A stretch of 64,000 nt of DNA, from NCBI RefSeq assembly GCF_012935695.1, contig NZ_CP052859.1, positions 2,893,001 to 2,957,000 of the forward strand, written 5' to 3'. Shown here one piece after another: positions 10,783-19,828 of the stretch. The DNA is from Pseudomonas sp. ADAK18 (GTDB lineage: Bacteria > Pseudomonadota > Gammaproteobacteria > Pseudomonadales > Pseudomonadaceae). The position numbers were made by a program, and so were the translations under genes. The notes under the pieces are model-generated. The model made no database searches. It was not told where the DNA came from and was given only the letters and a program-made list of their open reading frames with translations. The number at the start of each line of letters is the position of its first letter. Positions within the stretch are counted from its first letter, which is position 1.

Positions 10783-11181
10783 TTAGAAAGCGTCGAAGGC
10801 GCCCGGCAGCAATTGCTCCAGGGTCCAGATGCGCGTGGCCGCCGGGTCACTGCCCTGGCAAATCACCACCGCATCCTTGGCCATCAACTCCAGCATCACC
10901 TGGCGGCAGGCACCGCAAGGGCTTATCAGTGAAACGTTTGGTGCATAGACAGCCATGACCTTGAAGCTTCCCGGCGCATGGCCCTGACTAATGGCACTGA
11001 ATAAGGCGCTGCGCTCGGCACAGTTGGTCAGCCCGTAAGAGATGTTCTCCACGTTGCAGCCCTGTACCACCTCACCGTCGGCGGTCAGCAACGCCGCACC
11101 GACAGGAAAATGGGAGTACGGCGAATAGGTGCACTGCGCAGCACGCTTCGCCTGCTCCATCAAACGCTCTTCAATAGTCAT
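10783..11181 (-). CDS. cdd: cytidine deaminase
   Basis: This 132-residue protein is the usual length of a homotetrameric cytidine deaminase. The zinc site is visible as CAERSA (about residue 53) and PCGACRQ (about residue 89). It converts cytidine and deoxycytidine to the uridine forms, supplying substrates for the phosphorylase step. It is the first gene of the cdd-CNT-deoA-deoB operon; the promoter must lie in the AT-rich DNA to its right (11182-11300). Confidence 0.95.
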   Translation of the reverse strand: MTIEERLMEQAKRAAQCTYSPYSHFPVGAALLTADGEVVQGCNVENISYGLTNCAERSALFSAISQGHAPGSFKVMAVYAPNVSLISPCGACRQVMLELMAKDAVVICQGSDPAATRIWTLEQLLPGAFDAF

Positions 11182-11476
11182 TCACAGTGCCATCCCATTT
11201 TTTTGCGGCCACGGCCAGGCAGGTCGTGGCGCTATTATTTTGGTATTTAAATAACATTTTCTGTGAATATTCAATCTTTTTTAAACGGAAGTGAACAAAG
11301 GTAACTGCCGGACACTCCCCTCGCCTCCAGCACGCACATTTATCGCACGCAGCATCACTGGAAGCCTCAATCGGTTTCACCCATAAAACGTCAACCCTCG
11401 CCGCGCGTTACCTCGTGAGGCACGTCGCGGTGAAATGCATTGCCGATGTGCATTTTCGTGCCAGATAAGAAACCTT

Positions 11477-11492
11477 GTTTCATATACGAAAC
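11477..11492. promoter_or_regulatory. candidate operator palindrome upstream of the ABC transporter operon
   Basis: The 16-bp sequence GTTTCATATACGAAAC is palindromic with one mismatch. It resembles IclR-family operators, which are commonly GTTTC/GAAAC-type palindromes, and an IclR gene is encoded at 16511. Related sequences occur upstream of the porin at 27490 and 27521. It lies about 150 bp before the first gene of the catabolic operon, in a 447-bp gene-free gap (11182-11628). Assignment to this IclR is inference. Confidence 0.5.
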
Positions 11493-11569
11493 ATCAATGC
11501 TTGTTACGAATACTTACAACCTATTAATAAATAAGCACTTTCCAACAAAGTCACTTCAATAAAAACACC

Positions 11570-11601
11570 TGGCATTGTTCATGCACTAAACGCCGTATCA
11601 C
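11570..11601 (+). promoter_or_regulatory. candidate promoter of the catabolic operon
   Basis: TGGCATTGTTCATGCA (11570-11585) has the GG and GC spacing of a sigma-54 -24/-12 element, though several positions differ from the consensus. CGCCGTATCAC follows at 11591-11601. The porin upstream region carries both elements in related form (27552-27567 and 27595-27605). The resemblance between the two regions is seen directly; sigma-54 use is inference, and no enhancer-binding activator is encoded here. Confidence 0.35.
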
Positions 11602-11628
11602 CTATAAAACAGACCAGAGACCCCTCCC

Positions 11629-12480
11629 ATGGCTGTGAATGAGATGCACGCCGTCGCCGCACAATGGAATACGCCTGTTCACAAGGAAGAGCTGGAGCCG
11701 ACTGAAATTGAGTTTCGTAACGTCGGTAAATGTTTCCCGGCCAAAGGAAAGTCCGAGGCCCCTTTCGCCATACGCGAGGTGAATTTCAAGATTCGTCGCG
11801 GTGAAGTGGTGTCGATCATTGGCCCATCGGGTTGCGGCAAGAGCACCATCCTTAATATGGGCTCGGGTCTGTATCGCCCCAGTGAAGGTGAAGTGTTCGT
11901 AGGCGGTGAAGCGGTCACCGGCCCCGTCCGCAAAGTCGCGTTCATGCTGCAGAAAGACCTGCTGATGCCGTGGCGCAGCATTCGCCGTAACGTCGAGTTG
12001 GGCCTGGAGATTCAAGGCGTCGCTCGGGCCAAGCGCGAAGCCGTGGCGAAAGAACTGCTGGACCGCTGCCATCTGCAGGGCTTCGCCGATCACTACCCCT
12101 TCCAATTGTCCGGCGGCATGCGCCAGCGTGCGGCACTGGCCCGTACCCTGGCGATTGATCCGCAGGTGCTGTTTCTCGATGAGCCGTTTTCCGCCCTCGA
12201 TGCCCAGACCAAGATGATCCTGCAACAGGACATGGCGCGAATGCTGTTCGATGAAAAGAAGACCGCGCTGTTCATCACCCACGACTTGATCGAAGGCATC
12301 GCCATGTCCGATCGGTTGCTGGTTATGAGCGCCCGCCCCGGCACCATCATCGAAGAAATCACCATCGACCTGCCGTTTCGCGACAACCCATTAGAGCGCC
12401 GCAAGCTGCCGGAAATCGGCCCGCTGGTTGGCCGCCTGATGGAGTTGCTGCAAGTGGGCGCCGACACCGAACTGCACTGA
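11629..12480 (+). CDS. ABC transporter ATP-binding protein (nitrate/sulfonate/taurine type)
   Basis: This 283-residue ATPase has Walker A GPSGCGKS (residues 65-72), a Q-loop (MLQKDLLMPWRSIRRN), the signature LSGGMRQR (about residue 161) and Walker B VLFLDEPFSALD (about 179). It belongs to the TauB/SsuB/NrtD group. It is the first gene of the catabolic cluster, followed by its binding protein and permease, so it powers import of the pathway's substrate or a precursor. Confidence 0.93.
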   Translation: MAVNEMHAVAAQWNTPVHKEELEPTEIEFRNVGKCFPAKGKSEAPFAIREVNFKIRRGEVVSIIGPSGCGKSTILNMGSGLYRPSEGEVFVGGEAVTGPVRKVAFMLQKDLLMPWRSIRRNVELGLEIQGVARAKREAVAKELLDRCHLQGFADHYPFQLSGGMRQRAALARTLAIDPQVLFLDEPFSALDAQTKMILQQDMARMLFDEKKTALFITHDLIEGIAMSDRLLVMSARPGTIIEEITIDLPFRDNPLERRKLPEIGPLVGRLMELLQVGADTELH

Positions 12481-12519
12481 TCACCGTCCTTGATGCCCTT
12501 AACTGATTCCGGAGTGTCC

Positions 12520-13512
12520 ATGCTCACGTCTCTGTTTCAACGATTCTGCGTGCTCGGTCTTGGCCTCGGCCTGGCCGCCGGCGTCCAGGCGCAGCCTACT
12601 GACGTCACCTACCTGCTGCCGGCGCCACCCAACTCGCCGGCCTTTGCGCCATGGATTATTGCCAAGGAAAAAGGCTACTACGCCGCCCAGGACCTGAACC
12701 TGACGTTCATTGCCGCCAAGGGCGGTGTCGACGTGGCCAAGCAGATCGGTGCCGGCAATGCCTTGCTCGGCGGTGCGATTGGCGACACGCCGATTGTGGT
12801 CCGGGCCAATGGCATTCCGGTGCGCGCAGTGGCCGTACTGGGGGCCGGCGGCGTGACGATGATTGCCACCAACGCTGGCGACAACATCAACACCGTCAGC
12901 GACCTCAAGGGCAAGACCATGACGGTGATGTCCTACTCCGACACCACCTACTACGCCCTCCTCGCCACCCTGCGCAAAGCCGGCTTGAGCAAGACCGACG
13001 TCAACATCCAGGCCGCCGGCCCTGCCGGGGTCTGGCAGTTGTTCTCGGCCAACAAGGCCCAGGCCATGGCGGGTGTACCGGACTGGGTGGTCAATGCCCA
13101 GGAGGCCGGACTGAACGTCAAGCTGATTCCCCAGGACCAGATTTTCGAAAGCATGGCCCAGGCGATCCTCGCTTCCGATGACGCGATTAAAAACCACCCA
13201 CAAGTGGTGCGTGGCGTGGTCCAGGCCACCCTGCAAGGCATGCGCGACATCATTGCCGACCCGCGCGCCGCCGCCGTGACCTTCGCCAAAGCGGTCCCAG
13301 CCTACGCCGGCAAGGAAGACTCCCTGGAGAAGGTGTTCAAGCTTTACGTCGAGCACGTTTACGCCAACCAGAGCGTACTCGGCCACATCGACCCCGCTCG
13401 CCTGGACAAGGTCCGCCAGTTCTACGTCAGCGAAGGCATCGTCAGCCAGGAACCCAAGCTCGACGAGCTCTACACCAACCAGTTCGTCGACCCGCCGTTG
13501 GCTGCGCAATAA
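12520..13512 (+). CDS. ABC transporter periplasmic substrate-binding protein (NMT1/TauA-like)
   Basis: This 330-residue protein has a Sec signal peptide ending near AAGVQAQP. The fold resembles binding proteins of the NMT1/THI5 and SsuA class, seen in the pattern APWIIAKEKGYYAAQDL and DLKGKTMTVMSYSDTTYYAL. I chose the ATG at 12520, which has GGAG about 6 bp upstream and begins the signal peptide; the earlier ATG adds ten unlikely residues. The ligand cannot be read, but neighbours suggest an aromatic or heterocyclic compound. Confidence 0.9.
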   Translation: MLTSLFQRFCVLGLGLGLAAGVQAQPTDVTYLLPAPPNSPAFAPWIIAKEKGYYAAQDLNLTFIAAKGGVDVAKQIGAGNALLGGAIGDTPIVVRANGIPVRAVAVLGAGGVTMIATNAGDNINTVSDLKGKTMTVMSYSDTTYYALLATLRKAGLSKTDVNIQAAGPAGVWQLFSANKAQAMAGVPDWVVNAQEAGLNVKLIPQDQIFESMAQAILASDDAIKNHPQVVRGVVQATLQGMRDIIADPRAAAVTFAKAVPAYAGKEDSLEKVFKLYVEHVYANQSVLGHIDPARLDKVRQFYVSEGIVSQEPKLDELYTNQFVDPPLAAQ

Positions 13513-13540
13513 CGGCCTGTGACCACAAGGTAACGACACG

Positions 13541-14317
13541 ATGAAAAACCTTAATACCTCCATGCTCGGCAGCGCTGTGCTGTTGATGCTGTTCCTGGCG
13601 CTCTGGCAATGGGGCCCGGGACTGCTGGGCATGCCCGAATTCGTCATGCCCCAACTGAGCCGCGTGGCCCAGGAAAGCCTGGTGATGTGGCACACCGGCG
13701 GCCTGCTGGAACACACCCTGATCACGGCGCTGGAGATCATCGTCGGCTTCGGCCTGGGCGCCCTGCTGGGCGTAGTGATTGGCGTCTCGCTCGGCTTGTC
13801 GCCGGCGGCTGAGGCCATGTTGTCGCCGTACATCCTGGCCTTGCAGATCGCCCCGAAGGTGGCCTTTGCGCCGCTGTTCGTGATGTGGCTGGGCTACACC
13901 ATCTACCCGAAAATCCTGATCGCCATCCTGATCGTGTTTTTCCCGGTGATGATCAACGTGCTGTCGGCAATCCGTACCGTTGACCCCGACATGATCAACC
14001 TGGTGCGCACCATGAACGCCAGCCGCTGGCAGATCTTTCGCCTGGTGGAGTTCCCTTCGGCCATGGCCGCGCTGTTCTCCGGCTTGCGCATCGCTTCAAC
14101 CCTGGCAGTGATCGGCGTCACCGTCGGTGAACTGGTGGGCGGTAACCAGGGCCTGGGCTTCCTGCTGGTGGACGCCGAAGGCCAAGGCAACACCGCAGGC
14201 GTGTTCGTCGCCATCGTCATGCTCACCCTGATCGGCGTGATCGCCTACGGCGCCGTGGTCTGGGCCGAAAAACGCGTCCTGCACTACATGCCCAAAGCTA
14301 TGTTGAGTACCCAATGA
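13541..14317 (+). CDS. ABC transporter permease (SsuC/TauC type)
   Basis: This 258-residue inner-membrane protein has about six hydrophobic segments. It carries the BPD_transp_1 EAA-like loop, NLVRTMNASRWQIFRLVEFP, which docks the ATPase. It completes the importer with the two upstream genes. Its TGA overlaps the ATG of the next gene, so transport and catabolism genes are translationally linked. Confidence 0.93.
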   Translation: MKNLNTSMLGSAVLLMLFLALWQWGPGLLGMPEFVMPQLSRVAQESLVMWHTGGLLEHTLITALEIIVGFGLGALLGVVIGVSLGLSPAAEAMLSPYILALQIAPKVAFAPLFVMWLGYTIYPKILIAILIVFFPVMINVLSAIRTVDPDMINLVRTMNASRWQIFRLVEFPSAMAALFSGLRIASTLAVIGVTVGELVGGNQGLGFLLVDAEGQGNTAGVFVAIVMLTLIGVIAYGAVVWAEKRVLHYMPKAMLSTQ

Positions 14318-15081
14318 TGACGAACCTCAATCGTTTACTCGAAGGTCGCCGGGTACTCGTTACCGGCGGTGCCCGTGGCCTGGGTTACGCCTTCGCCCAA
14401 GCCATCGGCCATGCCGGTGCCCGGGTGGTGATTGCCGACGTGCTGGCCGAGCGCGTACAACAGGCCGCCGCCGAGTTGCAGGGCCAGGGCCTGGATGTTC
14501 AAGCCGTGACGGTTGACCTCGCACAGCCTGCCTCCATCGACACCTGCATCAGTGAAACCCTGCGGGTGCTCGGTGGGCTGGATGGACTGGTCAACAACGC
14601 CTCGATCACCAATTCCGGCGGCAAAAGCTGCGAAGAGTTGAGCCTTGAGACCTGGGACCAGGTCATGCAAGTCAACGTGCGCGGCACCTGGCTGATGACC
14701 ACCGCCTGCCTGCCGGCCCTGCGCGCCAGCGGCCACGGAGCCATCGTCAACCTGGCCTCCGACACGCCGCTGTGGGGCGCGCCGAACCTGCTGGCTTACG
14801 TCGCCAGCAAGGGCGCGATCATCGCCATGACCCGCAGCCTGGCCCGCGAACTGGGGGCCGACAACATCACCGTCAACGCCATCGCGCCCGGCCTGGTGTT
14901 GGTGGAAGCCACCGCCTACGTGCCTGAAGCACGCCACCGTTTGTACAACGACCAGCGCGCCCTGAAGCGCCCGCAACTGCCCGAAGACGTCAGCGGCGCG
15001 GTGCTGTTTGCGCTGTCCGACCTTGCCCGCTTTATCACTGGACAAACCCTGCCGGTCAACGGCGGGTTCGTCATGCCTTGA
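14314..15081 (+). CDS. SDR family NAD(P)-dependent oxidoreductase (classical)
   Basis: This 255-residue classical short-chain dehydrogenase has TGGARGLG (cofactor), a NNAS motif and the catalytic YVASK (about residue 160). The C-terminal segment LARFITGQTLPVNGGFVMP is typical of FabG-like enzymes. It would oxidise a hydroxyl or reduce a carbonyl of a pathway intermediate, for example dihydrodiol dehydrogenation; this last point is inference. Start codons at 14314 and 14317 are both possible. Confidence 0.9.
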   Translation: MMTNLNRLLEGRRVLVTGGARGLGYAFAQAIGHAGARVVIADVLAERVQQAAAELQGQGLDVQAVTVDLAQPASIDTCISETLRVLGGLDGLVNNASITNSGGKSCEELSLETWDQVMQVNVRGTWLMTTACLPALRASGHGAIVNLASDTPLWGAPNLLAYVASKGAIIAMTRSLARELGADNITVNAIAPGLVLVEATAYVPEARHRLYNDQRALKRPQLPEDVSGAVLFALSDLARFITGQTLPVNGGFVMP

Positions 15082-15094
15082 TCTGGAGACTGCC

Positions 15095-15634
15095 ATGACC
15101 GACCTATCCGCTTCGCAAGACACCCCGAAAACCTGGGAACGACCCGCTGGCGCGAGCCTGGAGAGCTGGATGAGCACCCGTATCGCGCGCTACGAGACGC
15201 GTAAATACGACTGGGATGCCTTGAAGTTCCAGGCCGACTACGACCCCAAGTTCCGCCGCGCGCAAATGCGTTATATCGGCACGGGCGGCACCGGGGTCAG
15301 CACCGACATGAACACCATCCCGTCGGAGCACTTCACCTTTTCCACCATGGTAATTCCGGCCGGTCACGAGGGGCCACCGCACCTGCACACCGACGTCGAA
15401 GAAGTGTTCTTCGTGCTGCGGGGCAAACTCAAGGTGGTGATCGAGAAGGACGGGGAACGCTTTGAAACCATCCTCACCGACCGCGACGTGATCTCCGTAC
15501 CGCCAGGCGTCTACCGCGAAGAAATCAACATCGGCGATGAAGACGCGCTGATGTGCGTGATGCTCGGGGCGAAAAAGCCCGTCACCCCGACTTACCCGCC
15601 AGAGCACCCTCTGGCCTCGATCAAGCGCGGATAA
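15095..15634 (+). CDS. cupin domain protein, possible dioxygenase or isomerase
   Basis: This 179-residue protein contains a cupin motif, GHEGPPHLHTDVEEVFFVLRG (about residues 90-110), with two His and a Glu that usually bind Fe or Mn, and a second motif with PPGVYREE. Cupins of this kind include small aromatic-ring dioxygenases and isomerases, but others are only binding proteins. The start at 15095 follows GGAG (15085) at a good spacing. It sits between the SDR and a hydrolase in the same operon. Confidence 0.85.
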   Translation: MTDLSASQDTPKTWERPAGASLESWMSTRIARYETRKYDWDALKFQADYDPKFRRAQMRYIGTGGTGVSTDMNTIPSEHFTFSTMVIPAGHEGPPHLHTDVEEVFFVLRGKLKVVIEKDGERFETILTDRDVISVPPGVYREEINIGDEDALMCVMLGAKKPVTPTYPPEHPLASIKRG

Positions 15635-15638
15635 GCCC

Positions 15639-16514
15639 ATGTTACCCAGCGTCGATCACACCCCATTGACCGCGACCCTCGAGGCTCGCCTGGTCGCCGA
15701 CTTTCCTCAGCGCACGCTGACGATCGACGGTGGCCGGCAGGCCCTGCGTGAGTGCGGCAGCGGCCCGGCCATTGTCCTGCTCCACGGCATCGGCTCGGGC
15801 GCAGCCTCGTGGTTGCAGGTCGCGCAACAATTGGCCCCCGGCGCTCGGGTGATCGCCTGGGACGCCCCTGGCTATGGCGACTCCACGCCGCTGGAAGACC
15901 TGGCACCGAAGGCCGAGGCCTATGCCCAACGCCTTTTGCAATTGCTCGACGGCCTGCACATCGAGCACTGCGTGCTGGTCGGCCATTCCCTGGGCGCCCT
16001 GACCGCCGTAGCGTTTGCCCGCTTGCATGCCAACCGGGTCAGCCGCCTGGTGCTGATCAGCCCGGCCCGTGGCTACGGCGATCCGTCCCGTAGCCAGCAA
16101 CGCCAGGAGGTGCGCACCAAGCGCCTGCGGTCGCTGGAACAGGTGGGCATCCAGGGTAACGCCGAGCAACGCAGCGCCCATATGGTGTCCGCAAAGGCCT
16201 CGCCACAGGCTCTCGCGTGGGTGCGCTGGAACATGGCGCGGCTCAACCCCGACGGTTATCGCCAGGCCATCGAACTGCTGTGTGGCGACGATCTGTTGCG
16301 CCACGCCCCGCTGTCGATGCCGTGTGAAGTGCATTGCGGGCAGGACGACGGCATTACCCCACCGGAGGGCTGCCTGCCTCTGGCCAAGGCCCTGGGTGCG
16401 CACTTGAGCCTGATCGCCGACGCCGGGCACGCCAGCCCCATCGAACAACCGCTGGTGGTTGCAGGCCGCCTGGCCTTTGCCATCAAAGAATCCCTGACAG
16501 GTAGAACCCTATGA
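15639..16514 (+). CDS. alpha/beta hydrolase (possible ring-cleavage product hydrolase)
   Basis: This 291-residue protein has the alpha/beta-hydrolase pattern: an oxyanion region LLHGIGSGAASW, nucleophile elbow VGHSLGAL with the catalytic Ser (about residue 114), a later Asp (CGQDDGITPPEG) and His (DAGHASP, near residue 267). Enzymes of this shape hydrolyse meta-cleavage products (MhpC/BphD) or enol-lactones. The presence of an extradiol dioxygenase-like gene downstream makes the meta-cleavage role attractive but unproven. Confidence 0.88.
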   Translation: MLPSVDHTPLTATLEARLVADFPQRTLTIDGGRQALRECGSGPAIVLLHGIGSGAASWLQVAQQLAPGARVIAWDAPGYGDSTPLEDLAPKAEAYAQRLLQLLDGLHIEHCVLVGHSLGALTAVAFARLHANRVSRLVLISPARGYGDPSRSQQRQEVRTKRLRSLEQVGIQGNAEQRSAHMVSAKASPQALAWVRWNMARLNPDGYRQAIELLCGDDLLRHAPLSMPCEVHCGQDDGITPPEGCLPLAKALGAHLSLIADAGHASPIEQPLVVAGRLAFAIKESLTGRTL

Positions 16515-17344
16515 ACGACTCAGATCTGCTGAAGGACGCTCAGGACAAATACATCGTGCCAGGCCTGGAGCGCGGTCTGCTGCTGCTCTGCGAATTCACC
16601 CGGCGCAATCGCACCCTGACCGCACCGGAACTGGCGCGGCGACTGGCCCTACCACGCTCGACGATCTTTCGCCTGCTCACCACCCTGGAAACCATGGGTT
16701 TCGTCACCCGCAGCGGCAATGAATACCGCCTCGGCATGTCGGTGTTGCGCCTGGGCTTTGAATACCTCGCGTCCCTGGAGCTGACCGAACTGGGTCAACC
16801 GTTGCTGGCGCGGCTGTGCGACCGGCTCAACTACCCCAGCAACCTGGTGGTGCGTGACGGGCGTTCGATTGTGTACGTGGCCAAGGTTTCGCCGCCGTCG
16901 GTGTTCTCCAGTGCGGTCAACGTCGGCACCCGCCTGCCGGCCCATGCCACCGTGCTGGGACGCATCCTGTTGGAAGACCTGTCCCTGACCGAGCTGCGCG
17001 AGTTGTACCCGGAGGAACACCTGGAACAGCACTCCGAATGCACGCCGAAAACCGTGATGGAACTGTTCAACATGGTTCAAGCCGACCGTCAGCGTGGCTT
17101 CGTCAGTGGCGAAGGGTTCTTCGAGTCGGCGATCTCCACCGTCGCCGCACCGGTACGCGACCAGAGTGGACGCATTGCCGCAGCGCTGGGCGTGACCATC
17201 CCCACCACCCAGATCGGCCATGTGAACTTTCAGGAACTGCTGTCGCAGGTGAGACGCAGCGCCGATGAGTTGTCCCACCTGCTCAACTACAACGGCGGTG
17301 CCCACGACGGGCAGCCCCGTGTCACCGCACTGATGAGAGATTGA
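16511..17344 (+). CDS. IclR family transcriptional regulator
   Basis: This 277-residue protein has an N-terminal winged helix-turn-helix (ELARRLALPRSTIFRLLTTL, residues about 37-56) and the C-terminal IclR effector domain, ending with an ISTVAAPVRDQSGRIAAALG-type segment. It overlaps the hydrolase gene by 4 bp and is followed immediately by an SDR. Location within the operon suggests a local regulator that senses the substrate. The GTTTC/GAAAC-type palindromes at 11477 and 27490-27536 are its plausible operators. Confidence 0.93.
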   Translation: MNDSDLLKDAQDKYIVPGLERGLLLLCEFTRRNRTLTAPELARRLALPRSTIFRLLTTLETMGFVTRSGNEYRLGMSVLRLGFEYLASLELTELGQPLLARLCDRLNYPSNLVVRDGRSIVYVAKVSPPSVFSSAVNVGTRLPAHATVLGRILLEDLSLTELRELYPEEHLEQHSECTPKTVMELFNMVQADRQRGFVSGEGFFESAISTVAAPVRDQSGRIAAALGVTIPTTQIGHVNFQELLSQVRRSADELSHLLNYNGGAHDGQPRVTALMRD

Positions 17345-17345
17345 G

Positions 17346-18143
17346 ATGAGCCTTTATCAACTGCAAGGTCGCACGGCGATCGTCACGGGCGGCTCCTCCG
17401 GCATTGGCTTGGCGTGCGTCGAGTTGCTGCTGGAAGCCGGCGCGGCAGTCGCCTTTTGTGGGCGCAATGAAGAACGTCTGCGCAGCGCTGAAGCGCAACT
17501 GCGTCAACGCTTTCCCGATGCGCGCCTGCTGGCCGAGGTCTGTAACGTACTCGACGCCCAATCGGTCAAGGCCTTTGCGGCCGCCAGCGAGCGTGCACTG
17601 GGCGCCGCCAGCGTGTTGATCAACAACGCCGGGCAAGGCCGTGTTTCAACCTTCCAGGACACCAGCGATGACGCCTGGACCGAAGAGCTGAACCTGAAAT
17701 TCTTCTCGGTGATTCACCCGGTCCGCGCCTTCAAGGCGCAGCTCAAGGCACAGACCGACGCGGCCATCGTGTGCGTCAACTCGCTGCTGGCCAGCCAGCC
17801 GGAGCCGCACATGGTCGCCACCTCCGCCGCCCGCGCCGGGGTGATGAACCTGGTGCGCTCGATGGCCACCGAGTTTGCGCCTGACGGTATTCGGGTCAAC
17901 GGCATCCTCATCGGCCTGGTGGAATCCGGCCAATGGCGCCGCCGTTTCGAGGCACGTGAAGAGCGGGACCTGGACTGGAGCCAGTGGACCGCCCAACTGG
18001 CTCACAAAAAACACATTCCCTTGGGGCGCCTGGGCCTGCCGATTGAAGCGGCCCGCGCGATCCTGTTTCTGGCCTCGCCTCTGTCGGCTTACACCACAGG
18101 CAGCCATATCGATGTATCCGGAGGCCTGTCCCGCCATGCGTAA
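17346..18143 (+). CDS. SDR family protein with altered active site
   Basis: This 265-residue protein has the SDR cofactor motif TGGSSGIG and NNAGQG. Where classical SDRs have YxxxK, this one reads TSAARAGV, so Tyr appears to be Thr and Lys appears to be Arg. It may be catalytically different, use another residue, or act as a binding or structural partner. It starts 1 bp after the IclR gene and overlaps the ThDP enzyme gene by 8 bp, so it is an embedded operon member, not a decayed copy. Confidence 0.85.
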   Translation: MSLYQLQGRTAIVTGGSSGIGLACVELLLEAGAAVAFCGRNEERLRSAEAQLRQRFPDARLLAEVCNVLDAQSVKAFAAASERALGAASVLINNAGQGRVSTFQDTSDDAWTEELNLKFFSVIHPVRAFKAQLKAQTDAAIVCVNSLLASQPEPHMVATSAARAGVMNLVRSMATEFAPDGIRVNGILIGLVESGQWRRRFEAREERDLDWSQWTAQLAHKKHIPLGRLGLPIEAARAILFLASPLSAYTTGSHIDVSGGLSRHA

Positions 18144-19818
18144 TGAAAATACTGTCACCGTTGGCGCTGCTATCACGGCCTTTCTTGAGCAGTGCGATGT
18201 CAAAGCCGCCTTCGGCGTGATCTCGATCCACAACATGCCGATCCTCGACGCCTTTGCCGTGCGCGGCAATATCCGCTTTGTCATGTCCCGGGGTGAAGCC
18301 GGCGCGGCCAACATGGCCGACGCCTATGCCCGCACCACCGGTGGCCTGGGTGTGTGCCTAACGTCCACCGGCACCGCGGCCGGCAACGCCGCCGGTGCCC
18401 TGGTTGAAGCGCAAACCGCCGGCACGCCGCTGCTGCACATCACCGGGCAGATCGAAACGCCGTACCTGGACCAGGAACTGGCGTACATCCACGAAGCCCG
18501 TGACCAATTGAACATGCTCAAGGCCGTGTCGAAAGCCGCGTTTCGGGTGCGCAGTGTCGAGACCGCCATCAGCACCTTGAAGCTTGCGGTGCAGACCGCT
18601 CTGACGGTACCTACCGGGCCCGTCAGCGTCGAGATTCCGATCGACATCCAGTCGGCCTTCATTCCAATGCCCACCGACCTGACGCCCCTGCCGATCCCGG
18701 TCGCCGTCCCGCCCCGCGAAGCCCTCGACCTGGTGGCCGACCGATTGGCCAGTGCCAAGCGCCCGATGCTCTGGCTCGGCGGTGGCGCACGGCATGCCGG
18801 GCATGCGGTCAAGCGCCTGCTGGCGATGGGTGTGGGTGTGATCACCTCGACCCAGGGCCGTGGCGTGGTCAACGAGGACGACGAGCGCTGCCTCGGTGCG
18901 TTCTCGCAGAACAAACGGGTCGAGCAATTCCTGCAAACCTGTGACGCGCTGCTGATCGCCGGCTCCCGCCTGCGCAGTAACGAGACCTTCAAGTACGCGC
19001 TGAAATTGCCGCAAAACACCCTGCGCATTGACGCCAACCCGGCGATCGAAGGCCGTAGTTACGCCAGCGAACTGTTCATCTGCGGTGACGCGGCATTGGC
19101 CCTCGAAGGCCTGGCGGACCGTCTGGAAGGTCGCCTGCAGATCGACCCGAACTTCCTCGATGAACTCAAGGCCGTTCGCGAGCAATCCCGCCACCAACTG
19201 ATCGCTGACCTGGGCCCCTACTCGGCCATGGTCGAGCAACTGCAAGCCAGCACCGGTCGCAACTTCTCCTGGGTGCGCGACGTGACGTTGTCCAACAGCA
19301 TCTGGGGCAACCGTCTGCTGACGCTTTATCACCCACGTGCCGGCGTGCACGCCCTGGGTGGCGGCATTGGCCAAGGCCTGGCCATGGGCATCGGCGCGGC
19401 CGTGGCCGCCGCTGAAACGGCGCCAGAGCGCAAGGTGTTCGCCCTGGCCGGTGACGGCGGCTTCATCTTGAACCTGGGTGAACTGGCGACCCTGGTTCAG
19501 GAGAAAGCCAACCTGGTGATCCTGCTGATGAACGACCAGCGCTACGGCGTGATTCGCAACATCCAGGACGCGGTCTACGGCAGCCGCCATTGCTACGTCG
19601 ACCTGCACACCCCGGACTACACCCAGCTCGCCGAGTCCATGGGGCTGCGCCACGGGTTGGTCACCGACCTCAAGGATTTTGGCCGCGTCGTCGACAGCGC
19701 CCTGAGCCAGCCCGGCCCGTTCCTGCTGGAAGTCGACATGCTCAGCGTCGGCAACTTCGCCACCCAGTTCGCCGGCCCGCCCAACAGCGAAACCAAAGCC
19801 CAAAAGGCCAACGCCTGA
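18136..19818 (+). CDS. thiamine diphosphate-dependent enzyme (acetolactate synthase/benzoylformate decarboxylase-like)
   Basis: This 560-residue protein has the ThDP enzyme layout. The N-terminal pyrimidine-binding domain holds the catalytic Glu in SRGEAGAANMADAYAR (about residue 52), a middle domain follows, and the C-terminal domain carries AGDGGFILNLGELATLVQ, the GDG-containing ThDP-Mg motif. It could decarboxylate a 2-oxo acid or ligate a 2-oxo acid to another carbonyl. I start at the ATG at 18136, overlapping the SDR stop; the longer upstream frame lies inside the SDR. Confidence 0.88.
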   Translation: MRNENTVTVGAAITAFLEQCDVKAAFGVISIHNMPILDAFAVRGNIRFVMSRGEAGAANMADAYARTTGGLGVCLTSTGTAAGNAAGALVEAQTAGTPLLHITGQIETPYLDQELAYIHEARDQLNMLKAVSKAAFRVRSVETAISTLKLAVQTALTVPTGPVSVEIPIDIQSAFIPMPTDLTPLPIPVAVPPREALDLVADRLASAKRPMLWLGGGARHAGHAVKRLLAMGVGVITSTQGRGVVNEDDERCLGAFSQNKRVEQFLQTCDALLIAGSRLRSNETFKYALKLPQNTLRIDANPAIEGRSYASELFICGDAALALEGLADRLEGRLQIDPNFLDELKAVREQSRHQLIADLGPYSAMVEQLQASTGRNFSWVRDVTLSNSIWGNRLLTLYHPRAGVHALGGGIGQGLAMGIGAAVAAAETAPERKVFALAGDGGFILNLGELATLVQEKANLVILLMNDQRYGVIRNIQDAVYGSRHCYVDLHTPDYTQLAESMGLRHGLVTDLKDFGRVVDSALSQPGPFLLEVDMLSVGNFATQFAGPPNSETKAQKANA

Positions 19819-19828
19819 GGATCGCCCC

